A stretch of 64,000 nucleotides of DNA from Cupriavidus necator (GCA_022041995.1 CP074381.1:372001-436000), one strand, 5' to 3'; numbered from the stretch's first letter, positions 48,291 through 61,295 are shown. Program-made: numbers and translations. The notes: generated by a model not told the origin, from the sequence alone.

Positions 48291-49261
48291 GAAATCGATT
48301 GATCAGTGGCCGGCTCGGTGTCGTTGCCCGGGGTGCCCGGCGTGTCCGGGGTGCCAGCTCCGGCGGGTTGCTTGTAGCGGTTGTAAGCCCACAGGTACTG
48401 CGTGGGGCACAGGCTTACCAGTTCCTCGATGGTCTGGTTGATGACCGCGGCAGCGGCGGCAGGATCATCCGGCAGCATGCCGCCGTCGTTGATCACGCGC
48501 AGGTGGCCGCGATAGCCGGCGCCGCGCGGCAGGCGCTCGGCAAAGACCGCCACCACCGGCGCACTGGTCAGCTGCTGCAGCCGGTGCACCAGCGCCATCG
48601 TATAGGCGGGCTTGCCGAAGAACGGCGCCCAGTTGCCCTCGCCGCCGCTGGGCACCTGGTCGGGCAGGATGCCCACCGCCTGGCCGCGCTTGAGCGCCTT
48701 GACCAGCATGCGCACCCCGCGCGGCGTGGCCGGCGCCATGTGCATGTCGGGGCGGGTGCGCATTTTTTCGATCCAGTCGCGCAGCCAGGGCTGGTGCGGC
48801 GGCTTGAACAGCGCCGTGACCGGGCGCTGCAGTGCGTGGGACTGCGGCAGCACTTCAAAGCAACCCAGGTGCGGGGTCAGGATGATGATGCCCTTGCCGC
48901 GCGCCTGCAGCTTGCCCAGCTCGGGCCACAGGTAGTCGTCAAAGCCATGCAGCTTCGCGCCGATCTTGCTGCGGCTCCAGAAGTAGGGCATCTCGACGAT
49001 CATGCGTCCGGCCGAACGGGCCGCTTCGTCGATCATCGCATCGGTGGCGTCGGGAAACGCCTGGCGGAAGTTCTCCCGCAGGCGCTGGCCGTAGCGGCCG
49101 GGCAGGCGCGCGCTCAGCAGTCCGAGCGCGCCGCCCGCGGCTTGCAGCAGCCGCAGGGGAAAACGGGAGATCAGCCAGAATAAAAAGGTCATCAGGCGCG
49201 AAAAGCAGGTCTGCTGCGGGTCCGTGCCGGGGAACAGACGGGCAAGCAGCGTTTTTTCCAT
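48287..49261 (-). CDS. Lipid A biosynthesis acyltransferase (LpxL/HtrB type)
   Basis: A 324-residue inner-membrane-associated acyltransferase that adds a secondary acyl chain to lipid A or its precursor. N-terminal hydrophobic anchor LMTFLFWLISRFPLRLLQAAGGALGLL; the motif LTPHLGCFEVLP takes the place of HxxxxD/E; LPDQVPSGGEGNWAPFFGKPAYT and the ALVHRLQQLTSAPVVAVFAERLPRG segment are typical. Followed with overlap by the second acyltransferase gene and then dapF. Its promoter region is shared with divergent metK. Confidence 0.9.
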   Translation of the reverse strand: MEKTLLARLFPGTDPQQTCFSRLMTFLFWLISRFPLRLLQAAGGALGLLSARLPGRYGQRLRENFRQAFPDATDAMIDEAARSAGRMIVEMPYFWSRSKIGAKLHGFDDYLWPELGKLQARGKGIIILTPHLGCFEVLPQSHALQRPVTALFKPPHQPWLRDWIEKMRTRPDMHMAPATPRGVRMLVKALKRGQAVGILPDQVPSGGEGNWAPFFGKPAYTMALVHRLQQLTSAPVVAVFAERLPRGAGYRGHLRVINDGGMLPDDPAAAAAVINQTIEELVSLCPTQYLWAYNRYKQPAGAGTPDTPGTPGNDTEPATDQSIS

Positions 49262-49382
49262 GGCGGTATTCAGTTCCGCGCGCAGCGTGCCGTCATCGGG
49301 GATTCATATGCACGGTGTCCCGGCCGGTTGGCAGGGTGCCGTGCCGTACCGTTGGCGCGCTGCAACGAGCCCGGCAGGCGCG

Positions 49383-49388
49383 TATAAT
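49383..49388 (+). promoter_or_regulatory. -10 box of the metK leader
   Basis: TATAAT, eight bases before the first aptamer stem, the same geometry as in the metX leader. CTGCAA at 49360-49365 is a poor -35 candidate at suitable spacing. Confidence 0.6.
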
Positions 49389-49395
49389 AGCGTGT

Positions 49396-49470
49396 ATCGC
49401 CGAGTTAACTGACAACTTGCGGGGCGATGCGGCTCTAACCGGGCTGCCTGAAATACCGCTAAAGCGTCGC
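49396..49470 (+). ncRNA. SAM-II-like riboswitch upstream of metK
   Basis: TCGCC (49397-49401) pairs with GGCGA (49423-49427) as P1; its loop contains GAGTTAA and CTTGCGG. A hairpin follows (GCGGCTC with GGGCTGC, using two G-U pairs), then TGAAATACCGCTAAAGCG. GCGG (49419-49422) can pair with CCGC (49456-49459) to form the pseudoknot. The order and the 3' GCTAAAG element match the metX leader and SAM-II RNAs. It is less close to the consensus than the metX one. metK would be repressed by its own product SAM. Confidence 0.72.
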
Positions 49471-49522
49471 CGCCATGAACCGCACGGGCTGGCACGCAAT
49501 AGCCAACCTGGAGAATAAGTTC

Positions 49523-50686
<1,164 letters not shown>

Positions 50687-50718
50687 GCGTCTGCCAGGCG
50701 TCGGTAGTTCCGACGGCA

Positions 50719-50758
50719 TGCCCCGCCGGCTCGCAAGGGTCTGTGGGGTTTTTTTTTA
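50719..50758 (+). terminator. Possible terminator after metK
   Basis: CCCC and GGGG bracket a GC-rich loop and are followed by nine T residues (50750-50758). The stem is weak, but the T-run and position fit rho-independent termination. Confidence 0.45.
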
Positions 50759-50818
50759 TGATTGGTGGGGGTCTTGGCAGGTGTGGTTGCTTATGGGCTT
50801 GTCGCCATGAGGGCGGGT

Positions 50819-51522
50819 GTCGTGCTTGACGGGCGTGGGCTGTTTCGCCCGCGTAGCCGGCGAGTCACTTTCTGTCCGAGCGACAGAAAGTAACCAAAGA
50901 ACGCGTCGCCTGTGCGGCTGGCAATAAAGTCATCGGCGTTGGTGGTTCGGGCGGTGGTGATTTCCGCTGATGTGATCGGTGGTTCGAGCCAGCTACGCTC
51001 CCTGTCTGGTGCCTGCGTCGACGGACTATTGGACGAACCCGACTTTAGGGGATTGGCAGCCTGCTAAGACAGCCATCGGTGGGACGCCTTCGGCTGCGCT
51101 GCGCGCACGCAGCATCTCAGGTCGGAGGGCCCGGGCACGGAGTGCATCGCTGCGCTCGCACCGCGTGGTCGCGGATGATGCCGAACCCAACGCGATTGGA
51201 AGTGGTCGGTCGCTCTGCTTAGGGCCGGCGCGCAGCGCAGCCGTAGGCGTCCCCGCGATGCGGCTGGCAGCAGGCGGCCTACGCCCTGCATGGGGATCGT
51301 TCAATAGTGGGTTAACGTAGGCACTGCCCCTGACTCACATGGCGTAGCAGGCTCGGACGGGCAACCACATCGAACGGCAAGCACCGCCGCGGGAACCACC
51401 AACGCCGTGGAATGGATTGCCAGCCGCTCAGGCGACGCGTTTTTTGGTTACTTTTTGTCGCTCGGACAAAAAGTGACTCGCCGGCTACGCCGGCGAAACA
51501 GCCCAAGCCCGCCAAGCACGAC
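50819..51522. repeat. Large imperfect inverted repeat (about 0.7 kb palindromic element)
   Basis: The left arm starts GTCGTGCTTGACGGGC and the right arm ends with its near complement CAAGCACGAC. The best-conserved parts are about 76 bases at 50838-50913 against 51430-51505 (TGTTTCGCC, GTAGCCGGCGAGTCACTTT, GTCCGAGCGAC, AAAGTAACCAAA, ACGCGTCGCCTG). Inner matches follow: GTTGGTGGTTC, GCTACGC, ACTATTG-ACGA-CCC and GGGACGCCT-CGGCTGCGCTGCGCGC (left near 51080-51106, right near 51229-51255). The centre is near 51170. It looks like two inverted copies of a dispersed intergenic repeat. No convincing gene lies in it. Confidence 0.75.
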
Positions 51523-51698
51523 AACCAAGGGCATACCCCCAAGCCAATGAACCAAAAACATACCGGCTCGATCAATCCCACTCGACCAACCGCGTGACCC
51601 GGGCGCCACCACAAGCGGCAGGGAGTAAAATCCCGCCATCCCCAGCCGCCACGCCGGCGGCCAACTCCAAACACTGGTAACCGTTTCCAGAGGATGCC

Positions 51699-52643
51699 AT
51701 GTCCGAAGCGCCTGTCCTTGCCCCCTCGACGTCAACCCAGCCGCCCGCCACCGCCGGCCAGCTCAACCTGATCCGCACGCAGCCGCATACCGACTGGGCG
51801 CCGCAGGTCACGGCCGAGGAACGCGCCACGCTGCGCCGCGAGCTGGAGCAGGGCGCCGTGCTGTACTTCCCGAACCTGAATTTCCGCTTCGAGCCGGGTG
51901 AAGAGCGCTTCCTGGACAGCCGCTATTCCGACGGCAAGTCCAAGAACATCAACCTGCGCGCCGACGACACCGCGGTGCGTGGCGCCCAGGGCAGCCCGCA
52001 GGACCTGGCGGACCTGTACACGCTGATCCGCCGCTACGCCGACAACAGCGAATTGCTGGTGCGCACGCTGTTCCCGGAATACATCCCGCACATGACGCGC
52101 GCCGGCACCTCGCTGCGGCCCAGCGAGATCGCCGGGCGCCCCGTCAGCTGGCGCAAGGACGACACCCGCCTGCACGTGGACTCGTTCCCGTCCAACCCGA
52201 TGCTGGGCAAGCGCCTGTTGCGCGTGTTCCACAATATCGACCCGGCCGCGGCGCGCGTATGGCGCGTGGGCGAGCCGTTCGGCGATTTTGCGCAGAAGTT
52301 CGTGCCCAAGACCCATGGCATGTGGCCGGGGCAGGCGGCGCTGATGAAGCTGCTGCATATCACCAAGCGCAAGCGCTCGGAATACGACCACCGCATGCTT
52401 CAGCTGCATGACCTGGCCAAGGCCGACCTGGATTACCAGGCCAAGGTGCCGCAGCAGGAATTCCACTTCCCGCCGGGTTCCACCTGGATCGTCTTCAGCG
52501 ACCAGCTGCTGCACGCGGCCATGCGCGGACGGGCGATGATGGAGCAGACCATTTACCTGGCGCCGCAGGCGATTTCCGACCACACCCACTCGCCCGAGGC
52601 GGTGCTGTCGCGCATGCTCGGGCGGCCGATGCTGGTGTCCTGA
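51699..52643 (+). CDS. kdoO: Kdo 3-hydroxylase (Fe(II)/2-oxoglutarate-type dioxygenase)
   Basis: A 314-residue enzyme matching Kdo hydroxylase, which oxidises the Kdo sugar of the lipopolysaccharide inner core to Ko, known from Burkholderia and Ralstonia relatives. The metal motif is HVDSFPSNP (HxD), with the distal His in FSDQLLHAAMRGR and its Arg as the oxoglutarate contact; LYFPNLNFRF and KSKNINLR are family landmarks. Convergent with the aldehyde dehydrogenase gene, the two stops abutting. Confidence 0.88.
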   Translation: MSEAPVLAPSTSTQPPATAGQLNLIRTQPHTDWAPQVTAEERATLRRELEQGAVLYFPNLNFRFEPGEERFLDSRYSDGKSKNINLRADDTAVRGAQGSPQDLADLYTLIRRYADNSELLVRTLFPEYIPHMTRAGTSLRPSEIAGRPVSWRKDDTRLHVDSFPSNPMLGKRLLRVFHNIDPAAARVWRVGEPFGDFAQKFVPKTHGMWPGQAALMKLLHITKRKRSEYDHRMLQLHDLAKADLDYQAKVPQQEFHFPPGSTWIVFSDQLLHAAMRGRAMMEQTIYLAPQAISDHTHSPEAVLSRMLGRPMLVS

Positions 52644-54047
52644 TCAACGCAAAAGCAGGCGCAACATGGTTTCGAAGGTCTTGCCGTAAGGCGGCTTGAG
52701 CAGGCCGGCGCCGTTCAGGCCGGCCTGGTGGAACACCGGCTTCACCTTGGAGAAGGTGTCGAAGCCCGCCTGGCCGTGATAGGCGCCCATGCCGCTGGCG
52801 CCGACCCCGCCGAAGGGCAGGCCGTCCTGGGCGATATGGAACAGCGTGTCGTTGACGGTGACGCCGCCGGCAACGGTCTGTTTCATCACATGGCCGATGG
52901 CGCCGCGGTCGCGCTCGAACAGGTACAACGCCAGCGGGCGCGCGCGCGCATTGATGTAGTCCACCGCCTCGTCCAGGGTGCGGTATGTCACCACGGGCAG
53001 CACCGGCCCGAAGATCTCCTCGCGCATCGCCGTGACGCCTGCGGGCACGTCCAGCAGCAGCACCGGCGGCAGGCGCCGCGCCTGCGCGTCCGGCTGCGCA
53101 TCGGACAGCGGCACCACGGTCGCGCCTTGTGCCGCGGCTTCATCCACCAGCGCCGCCAGGCGCGCGAAGTGGCGCGGGCTGATGATGCTGGTGTAGTCCC
53201 CGTTGCGCGCCAGGTCCGGATAGAGCCGGCCCACGCACTGGCGTGCCGCCTCCACCAGCTGTCCGCGCAAGTCTTCCGGCACCAGCACGTAGTCTGGCGC
53301 GATGCAGGTCTGGCCCGCGTTCATCAGCTTGCCCACCAGGATGCGCTCCACCGCACGCGGCAGGTCGGCGCCGGCGCCGATAATCGCCGGCGATTTGCCG
53401 CCGAGTTCCAGCGTCACCGGCGTCAGGTTGGCGGCAGCCGCGCGCATCACATGGTGGCCGACCGCAGTCGAGCCGGTGAACAGCAGGTGGTCGAAGGGCA
53501 GCGCGGTAAAAGCGCTCGCCACCTCGGCATCGCCGTTGACCACCACGATCTCGTCCGGCGCAAAGTGCTGCGGCACCAGTTGCGCAAACAAGGCCGCAAA
53601 GCGCGGCGTGTATTCCGACAGCTTCACCATGGCGCGGTTGCCCGCCGCCAGCGCGCCGGCGAGCGGCCCCACCGTCAGGTACAGCGGATAGTTCCAGGGC
53701 ACCACGATGCCCACCACCCCCAGCGGCTGCGGCACCAGCCGCGAGCGGCCCGGGCGGAACCAGAAGCCAGTGGCGGCGCGGCGCACGCGCATCCAGCGCT
53801 TGCCGTGGCGCAGTGCGTCGTCGATCCCGCCCAGGCTCGGGAATACCTCCAGCAGCGCGGTTTCCTGCCGCGGCCGGTTAGTGAAGTCCGCGTGGATGGC
53901 TGCGGCAATGGCAGCCTCGTTCTCTGTCACCAGCCGGCGCAAGCGCTGCAGGCGGTCGGCGCGCACGGTCCAGGCGGGCAACTGGTCGCGCCGTGACGCG
54001 GCGTGCATGGCGCCAAAGACGGACGACAGGTCGGGGACTTCTCGCAT
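52644..54047 (-). CDS. calB: Coniferyl aldehyde dehydrogenase
   Basis: NAD(P)-dependent aldehyde dehydrogenase of about 467 residues. VVPWNYPLYLTVGPLAGALAAGN opens the cofactor domain, FTGSTAVGHHVM is the nucleotide turn, LELGGKSP gives the general base Glu and AGQTCIAPDYVLV the catalytic Cys. The overall pattern, including SEYTPRFAALFAQLVP and FGGVGASGMGAYHGQAGFDTFS, is that of coniferyl aldehyde dehydrogenases, which also oxidise other aldehydes. Divergent from a GMC alcohol oxidoreductase gene; the two could act in sequence. Confidence 0.88.
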   Translation of the reverse strand: MREVPDLSSVFGAMHAASRRDQLPAWTVRADRLQRLRRLVTENEAAIAAAIHADFTNRPRQETALLEVFPSLGGIDDALRHGKRWMRVRRAATGFWFRPGRSRLVPQPLGVVGIVVPWNYPLYLTVGPLAGALAAGNRAMVKLSEYTPRFAALFAQLVPQHFAPDEIVVVNGDAEVASAFTALPFDHLLFTGSTAVGHHVMRAAAANLTPVTLELGGKSPAIIGAGADLPRAVERILVGKLMNAGQTCIAPDYVLVPEDLRGQLVEAARQCVGRLYPDLARNGDYTSIISPRHFARLAALVDEAAAQGATVVPLSDAQPDAQARRLPPVLLLDVPAGVTAMREEIFGPVLPVVTYRTLDEAVDYINARARPLALYLFERDRGAIGHVMKQTVAGGVTVNDTLFHIAQDGLPFGGVGASGMGAYHGQAGFDTFSKVKPVFHQAGLNGAGLLKPPYGKTFETMLRLLLR

Positions 54048-54336
54048 TGCTGCGCTCCTGGGCAAGGGACGTGCGGGAAAAGTGGATGTGGATCGCGGCG
54101 GGTGGCGGTGCAGCGGTCTGTGTGTTCCCGCGCACGATAAGGTAGCGTGCCAGCCGTGGCAATGGAAGTTTCCTACCAGAAGGCCAATTCAAACGCCCGT
54201 CTGCGCAGCGCCGGCGGCCCGCGCGACCGGGCTTCTCCACCGTCCGGGCTAGCGCCTACACTGAATCTCACAGCTTGCCATCCGCCGGACGGACAGGGCG
54301 CGCACGCGCGCCGCCTGCGGACTCGCGGGGAGACAG

Positions 54337-56015
54337 ATGGAAACCACCTTTGACTACGTCATCGTCGGCGCGGGCTCGGCGGGCTGTGCGCTGGCGGGGC
54401 GGCTTGCCGACAGCGGCGACGACACCATTGCCCTGGTCGAGGCCGGGCACCACGATCACCATGTGCTGGTACGCACACCCGCGGCGCTTGCCGCGCTGCT
54501 GCCGCGCGCGGGGGCACGCAACTACGGCTATGAAACCGTGCCGCAGCCAGGCCTGAACGGCCGCCGCGGCTACCAGCCGCGCGGGCGCGGGCTGGGCGGC
54601 AGTTCCTCGATCAATGCCATGATCTACACGCGCGGCCGTGCCGCCGACTACGACGCGTGGGCCGCCGCCGGCTGCGACGGCTGGTCATGGGACGACGTGC
54701 TGCCGTACTTCCGCCGCGCCGAGTGCAATGAACGCCTGGCCGGCAGCGACGACGACCCGCTGCACGGCGGCAACGGCCCGTTGCACGTGAGCGACCTGCG
54801 CACCCCCAACCCCTTTGCCGAACGCTTCATCGAGGCCGCGCAGCAGGCGGGCTTCCCGCGCAACGACGATTTCAACGGCGAAGAGCAAGAGGGCGTGGGC
54901 TGGTACCAGGTCACGCAGCACGCGGGCGAGCGCTGGAACGCGGCGCGCGCCTACCTGCACGGTGGCAACAAGCGCGACCGGGCCTGCAACGGCGGCCGCG
55001 CGCACCTGCAGGTGCTGACCGATACGCAGGCGCTGCGCATTGTTTTTGAAGGCCGCCATGCGGCCGGGGTGCAGGTGGTGCGCGAGGGCCGCCGGCAAGT
55101 GCTGCGCGCGCGCCGCGACGTGATCGTGTGCGCGGGCACATTCGGCTCGCCGCAGCTGCTGATGGTGTCGGGCGTCGGCCCGCCGCGCAGTTGCGCGAGC
55201 ACGGTATCACCGTCGTGCATGACCTGCCCGGCGTGGGCGCCAACCTGCAGGACCACCTGGACATCGTGCTGCACAAGCGCGTGGCCGTGCCTGAATTGTT
55301 CGGCGTGTCGTTCGGCGGCCTGGCGCGGCTGGTGTCTGAAATGCTGCGCTACCGGCGTGAGCGCACCGGCATGCTGTCAAGCAACTTCGCCGAGGCGGGC
55401 GGCTTCCTGCGCAGCCGCCCGGACCTGCCCGAGCCCGACCTGCAGCTGCATTTCGTGGTCGGCATGGCGGATGACCACATGCGCCGGCTGAACTTCGGCC
55501 ACGGCTATTCCTGCCATGTCTGCGTGCTGCGCCCGCGCAGCCGCGGCGAGGTGCGGCTGGCCTCGCACGATATCCGGCGCGCGCCGCTGATCGACCCGCA
55601 ATACCTGAGCGATGCGCGCGACCTGGACGACATGGTGGCTGGCGTGCGCATCGTGCGCAGCATCTTTGCGCAGCCGCAGCTGGCCGGCTTCGGCGGGCGC
55701 GAACTATATTCCGCCGGCCTGCGTGCCGATGGCAGCGACGACGCTGCCGTGCGCGAGATGATCCGCGAGCATGCCGACACCATCTACCACCCGGTGGGCA
55801 CCTGCCGCATGGGCATGGATGCGATGGCGGTGGTGGACCCGCAATTGCGCGTGCGCGGCGTCGAGGGCTTGCGCGTGGTCGATGCATCGGTGATGCCGAC
55901 CCTGATCGGCGGCAACATCAATGCGCCCGCCATCATGATCGGCGAGCGCGCGCATGACCTGATCCGCTACGCGCCGCGGGTGATGCTGCGGGTGCTGGAA
56001 TCGATGGAGGCTTGA
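54337..56015 (+). pseudogene. GMC-family FAD alcohol dehydrogenase (AlkJ/BetA-like), frameshifted
   Basis: FAD-binding start DYVIVGAGSAGCALAGRLAD, then the GMC signature 1 region RGRGLGGSSSINAMIYTRG; after the break the frame continues AAQLREHGITVVHDLPGVGANLQDHLD, and HPVGTCRMGMD carries the catalytic His. One base is missing at about 55182 (CCCGCCGCG where CCCGGCCGCG is expected); both halves are otherwise intact and give about 559 residues, normal for the family. Membrane-associated alcohol dehydrogenases of this group feed quinones. Probably a sequence error. Confidence 0.88.
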
Positions 56016-56019
56016 ATCG

Positions 56020-57681
56020 TCAGCTTTCGAAGCCGCGCGAGAACACCCGCTTGAGCACGTCGGCATCCGCATCCAGCGTGCCGAACACGCGCCCGTGCTG
56101 GCGTCCCAGCCGGCTGGCGACGAACAGCTCGGCATTCTCGGTATCGGCATGCGCCAGCATGAGCGCGGCCTGTGCGGTCAGCACCAGCCCCTGCGCAAAG
56201 CGGCGCGCATTGGCTTCCAGCAGCTCGGGGTTCTCGTGCAGCATAGCCTGCAGCGACGCCAGCTCTGCGCGTACCGCCGGATGGCCGCCGGCGCGGCGCG
56301 ACAGGTCTTGCAGCAAGCGTGCGGCATCGTCGGGATTGCGCTGGATGGCGCGCAGCACGTCCAGGCACATGATGTTGCCCGAGCCTTCCCAGATCGAGTT
56401 GACCGGCGCCTCGCGGTACAGCCGCGCCATCGGGCCTTCTTCCACGTAGCCGTTGCCGCCCCAGACTTCCATGGCCTCGCCGGTGGCCTCCAGCGTGCGC
56501 TTGCAGACCCAGAACTTGGCCGCGGGGGTGACCACGCGCTTCCATGCCGCCGCGAGCGGATCATCGTCCGCGTGCTCGAAGGCGTGGCCCAGCTCCATCA
56601 TCAGCAGCGTGGCCGCTTCGGATTCCAGCGCCAGGTCGGCCAGCACATTGCGCATCAGCGGCTGGTCGGCCAGCAGGCGCCCGAAGGCGCTGCGGTGGCG
56701 CGCATGGTGCAGCGCCTGCACAAAGGCCGCGCGCAGGATCGCGGCACTGCCGATCACGCAGTCCAGCCGCGTGCTGGTGGCCATCTCGATGATGGTCGGG
56801 ATGCCGCGGCCTTCCTCGCCGATCAGGATGCCGGTGGCGTCGCGGAATTCCACCTCGCTGCTGGAATTGGAGCGGTTGCCGAGCTTGTCCTTGAGCCGCT
56901 GGATCAGCACCGCGTTCTTGCTCCCGTCGTCGCGAAAGCGCGGCACGAAGAAGCAAGACAGCGCGCCGTCTTCGGCGCCCATGCGCGCCACCACCAGGTG
57001 CGCATCGCACATCGGCGCGGAGAAGAACCACTTGTGCCCGGTCAGCGCGTACTCCGCGCCGCGGCCTTCGCCGCGCACCGCGCGCGCCACCGTGGTATTG
57101 GCGCGCACGTCCGAGCCACCCTGTTTCTCAGTCATGCCCATGCCGATCATGATCGCGGTCTTGTCGCGCCAGGGCAGGTCGCGCGCATCGTGCTCGCTCG
57201 CATACAGGCGCGGCTCGAGCTCGGCGAAGAGTGCGGTTTCCTTGCGCAGCACCGGGATGCTGGCGAAGGTCATGGTGGGCGGGCACAGCGAGCCGGATTC
57301 CACCTGCGCCTGCAGGAAGTAGCCGGCGGTGCGCGCCACCCATGCGCCCGCGCGCGGCTGGGCGAAGGGCAGGGCCTGTAGCTGCTGGCTGCGCAGCAAG
57401 CCCAGCAGCGCGTGCCAGCTCGGGTGGAAATCCACGGCATCGATGCGCTCGCCGGTGCGGCTGTGCGTGTGCAGCTCGGGCGTGTGGCGGTTGGCATCGG
57501 CTGCCCATTGCTGGACTTCCGGCTCGCCCAGGCGCGCGCCGAACTGGCCCAGCGCGCCGGCATGCCAGCCGCCTCCCAGCCGCTCCAGCGCGCCGCGCAG
57601 TGCCGGATCGGTGGCGAACAGGTTGTAGTGCGCGAGATCGGGCACCTGGTTGAACACGCGGTGGGTGGCAGCTTCGGTCAT
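56020..57681 (-). CDS. AidB-like acyl-CoA dehydrogenase
   Basis: A 553-residue flavoprotein of the AidB subgroup. The N-terminal part (FNQVPDLAHYNLFATDPAL, HPSWHALLGLLRS) is specific to AidB-like proteins. GMGMTEKQGGSDVRANTT and GHKWFFSAPMCDAHLV form the flavin pocket. The C-terminal half shows ATGEAMEVWGGNGYVEEGPMARLYREAPVNSIWEGSGNIMCLD, with the catalytic-region Glu. E. coli AidB protects DNA from alkylation and has weak isovaleryl-CoA dehydrogenase activity; which role applies here is open. Start MTEAATHRVF at 57681. Convergent with the GMC gene. Confidence 0.88.
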   Translation of the reverse strand: MTEAATHRVFNQVPDLAHYNLFATDPALRGALERLGGGWHAGALGQFGARLGEPEVQQWAADANRHTPELHTHSRTGERIDAVDFHPSWHALLGLLRSQQLQALPFAQPRAGAWVARTAGYFLQAQVESGSLCPPTMTFASIPVLRKETALFAELEPRLYASEHDARDLPWRDKTAIMIGMGMTEKQGGSDVRANTTVARAVRGEGRGAEYALTGHKWFFSAPMCDAHLVVARMGAEDGALSCFFVPRFRDDGSKNAVLIQRLKDKLGNRSNSSSEVEFRDATGILIGEEGRGIPTIIEMATSTRLDCVIGSAAILRAAFVQALHHARHRSAFGRLLADQPLMRNVLADLALESEAATLLMMELGHAFEHADDDPLAAAWKRVVTPAAKFWVCKRTLEATGEAMEVWGGNGYVEEGPMARLYREAPVNSIWEGSGNIMCLDVLRAIQRNPDDAARLLQDLSRRAGGHPAVRAELASLQAMLHENPELLEANARRFAQGLVLTAQAALMLAHADTENAELFVASRLGRQHGRVFGTLDADADVLKRVFSRGFES

Positions 57682-57883
57682 GGCGGGATCGGAAGATGAA
57701 CGCGTCTTACTGCATGGTAGAGCACGTCGCCGCTGTTTGAGTGCGCCGTTGTCCCCTTGCTGGCGATTTTTGCGGCGCAGCATGCGCGATTCGATACCTT
57801 TTCGCACAGGTGTGGCACCACCAGCGGCAGGGAACTGGCACTGGCGCCCACCGGCACCTTGTGCTTAAATTCACCCCGTTGGA

Positions 57884-59963
<2,080 letters not shown>

Positions 59964-60101
59964 TGCCGTGACAGGCAGTACGGGCATGGCGTCGCAACCC
60001 ATGCCCGCGCATGATCCGCCGCCGCGCAGCGCCCCGCGCGGCGGCACCGACAACAAGGAGGCCGGACGCGGCCGCATGGCGCGTCCGGCACAACCCCCCT
60101 T

Positions 60102-61292
60102 ATGACAGCAGTGCAGTCGTTTGACGTCGCCATCCTCGGGGCCGGACTTGCCGGCCGCCTGGCCGCGTGGCAGCTGGTCCGCAGCGGCGCCCGCGTGGCG
60201 CTGGTGGAGCGGGCCGGCCCGGACGGCGCGGGCTCGGCCGCCTATGTGGCCGCGGCCATGCTGGCGCCGCTGGCGGAATCGGCCATTGCCGAGCGCCGCA
60301 TCGTCGACCTGGGCATCGCCAGCGTCGACCTGTGGCGCGCGTGGCTGGCCGAATTGCCTGAGCCGGTCTTCTTCCAGGAGGATGGCACGCTGGTGGTCTG
60401 GCATGCGCGCGACCGCGCCGAGATGTCGCTGTTCACCAGCCGCGTGCGCGCGGTGGCGCCGCCCGAACTGGTGTCGCAGCGGCTGCGCGCGCTGGACGGC
60501 AAGGGCGTGGGCGAAGTCGAGCCCGCGCTGGCGGGCCGCTTCCCGCAGGGCCTGCTGCTGGCCGGCGAAGGCCAGCTCGACAACCGTGGCGCGCTGCGCG
60601 CGCTGTTGTCGTGCGCGGTCAGCGAAGGGGTGCATTGCGTCTGGGAGGCCGGCGAAGTCGATGCCGGCTCGCTGCCTGCGCTGGGCATCCGCGCCGACGT
60701 GGTGCTGGACTGCCGCGGCCTGGGTGGGCGCACCGCATGGCCTGCGCAGCCTGGCGGCAACAAGCCGGGCCTGCGCGGCCTGCGCGGCGAAGTGGTGCGC
60801 GTGCATGCGCCCGACGTCAGGCTGCACCGGCCGGTACGGCTGCTGCATCCGCGCTACCCAATCTATATCGCGCCCAAGCCCAACGACCTGTACGTGATCG
60901 GCGCCACCGAGCTGGAAAGCGAGGATGATTCGCCCATGAGCGTGCGTTCCGCGCTGGAGCTGCTGTCGGCGGCGCATTCGCTGCATCCCGCCTTCGGCGA
61001 GGCGCGCGTGCTGGAGCTGAACGTGCAGCGGCGCCCGACGCGGCCCGACCACCTGCCCGCGATCCGCGTGGACCAGCGCGCACGCGTGGTGCGCGTCAAC
61101 GGGCTGTACCGGCATGGCTTTCTGATTGCGCCGGCGGTGACCGAGGCCGCGTGCGCGGTGGTGGGCGCGCTGCTCAAGGGCGATCCCGCCGCCCATGCGG
61201 TGCCGGCCGCGCTGCGCTGGCCTGGCATGATCGAGGCAGTATCAGAAGCCCCCGCGGCCACCATGGTCGCGCCAGGCGGGCTGCTGCACTAA
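60102..61292 (+). CDS. thiO: FAD-dependent glycine oxidase ThiO
   Basis: Oxidises glycine to the imine used by ThiG for the thiazole ring. The 396-residue flavoprotein starts with the dinucleotide motif DVAILGAGLAGRLAAWQLVRSG and contains CRGLGGRTAW, LRGLRGEVVRV and the C-terminal VNGLYRHGFLIAPAVTEAA segment typical of DAAO-family oxidases. Lies 138 bases after thiC and four bases from thiS. Confidence 0.92.
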   Translation: MTAVQSFDVAILGAGLAGRLAAWQLVRSGARVALVERAGPDGAGSAAYVAAAMLAPLAESAIAERRIVDLGIASVDLWRAWLAELPEPVFFQEDGTLVVWHARDRAEMSLFTSRVRAVAPPELVSQRLRALDGKGVGEVEPALAGRFPQGLLLAGEGQLDNRGALRALLSCAVSEGVHCVWEAGEVDAGSLPALGIRADVVLDCRGLGGRTAWPAQPGGNKPGLRGLRGEVVRVHAPDVRLHRPVRLLHPRYPIYIAPKPNDLYVIGATELESEDDSPMSVRSALELLSAAHSLHPAFGEARVLELNVQRRPTRPDHLPAIRVDQRARVVRVNGLYRHGFLIAPAVTEAACAVVGALLKGDPAAHAVPAALRWPGMIEAVSEAPAATMVAPGGLLH

Positions 61293-61295
61293 CGC

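Noticed and set aside
50975..51005. GGTTCGAGCC resembling a tRNA T-arm
   Set aside because: No acceptor, D or anticodon stem can be folded around it, and it lies within the inverted-repeat element.
50970..51330. Small open frames within the 50.8-51.5 kb region
   Set aside because: They lack ribosome sites and family similarity and fall inside inverted-repeat arms; both strands give equally long frames.
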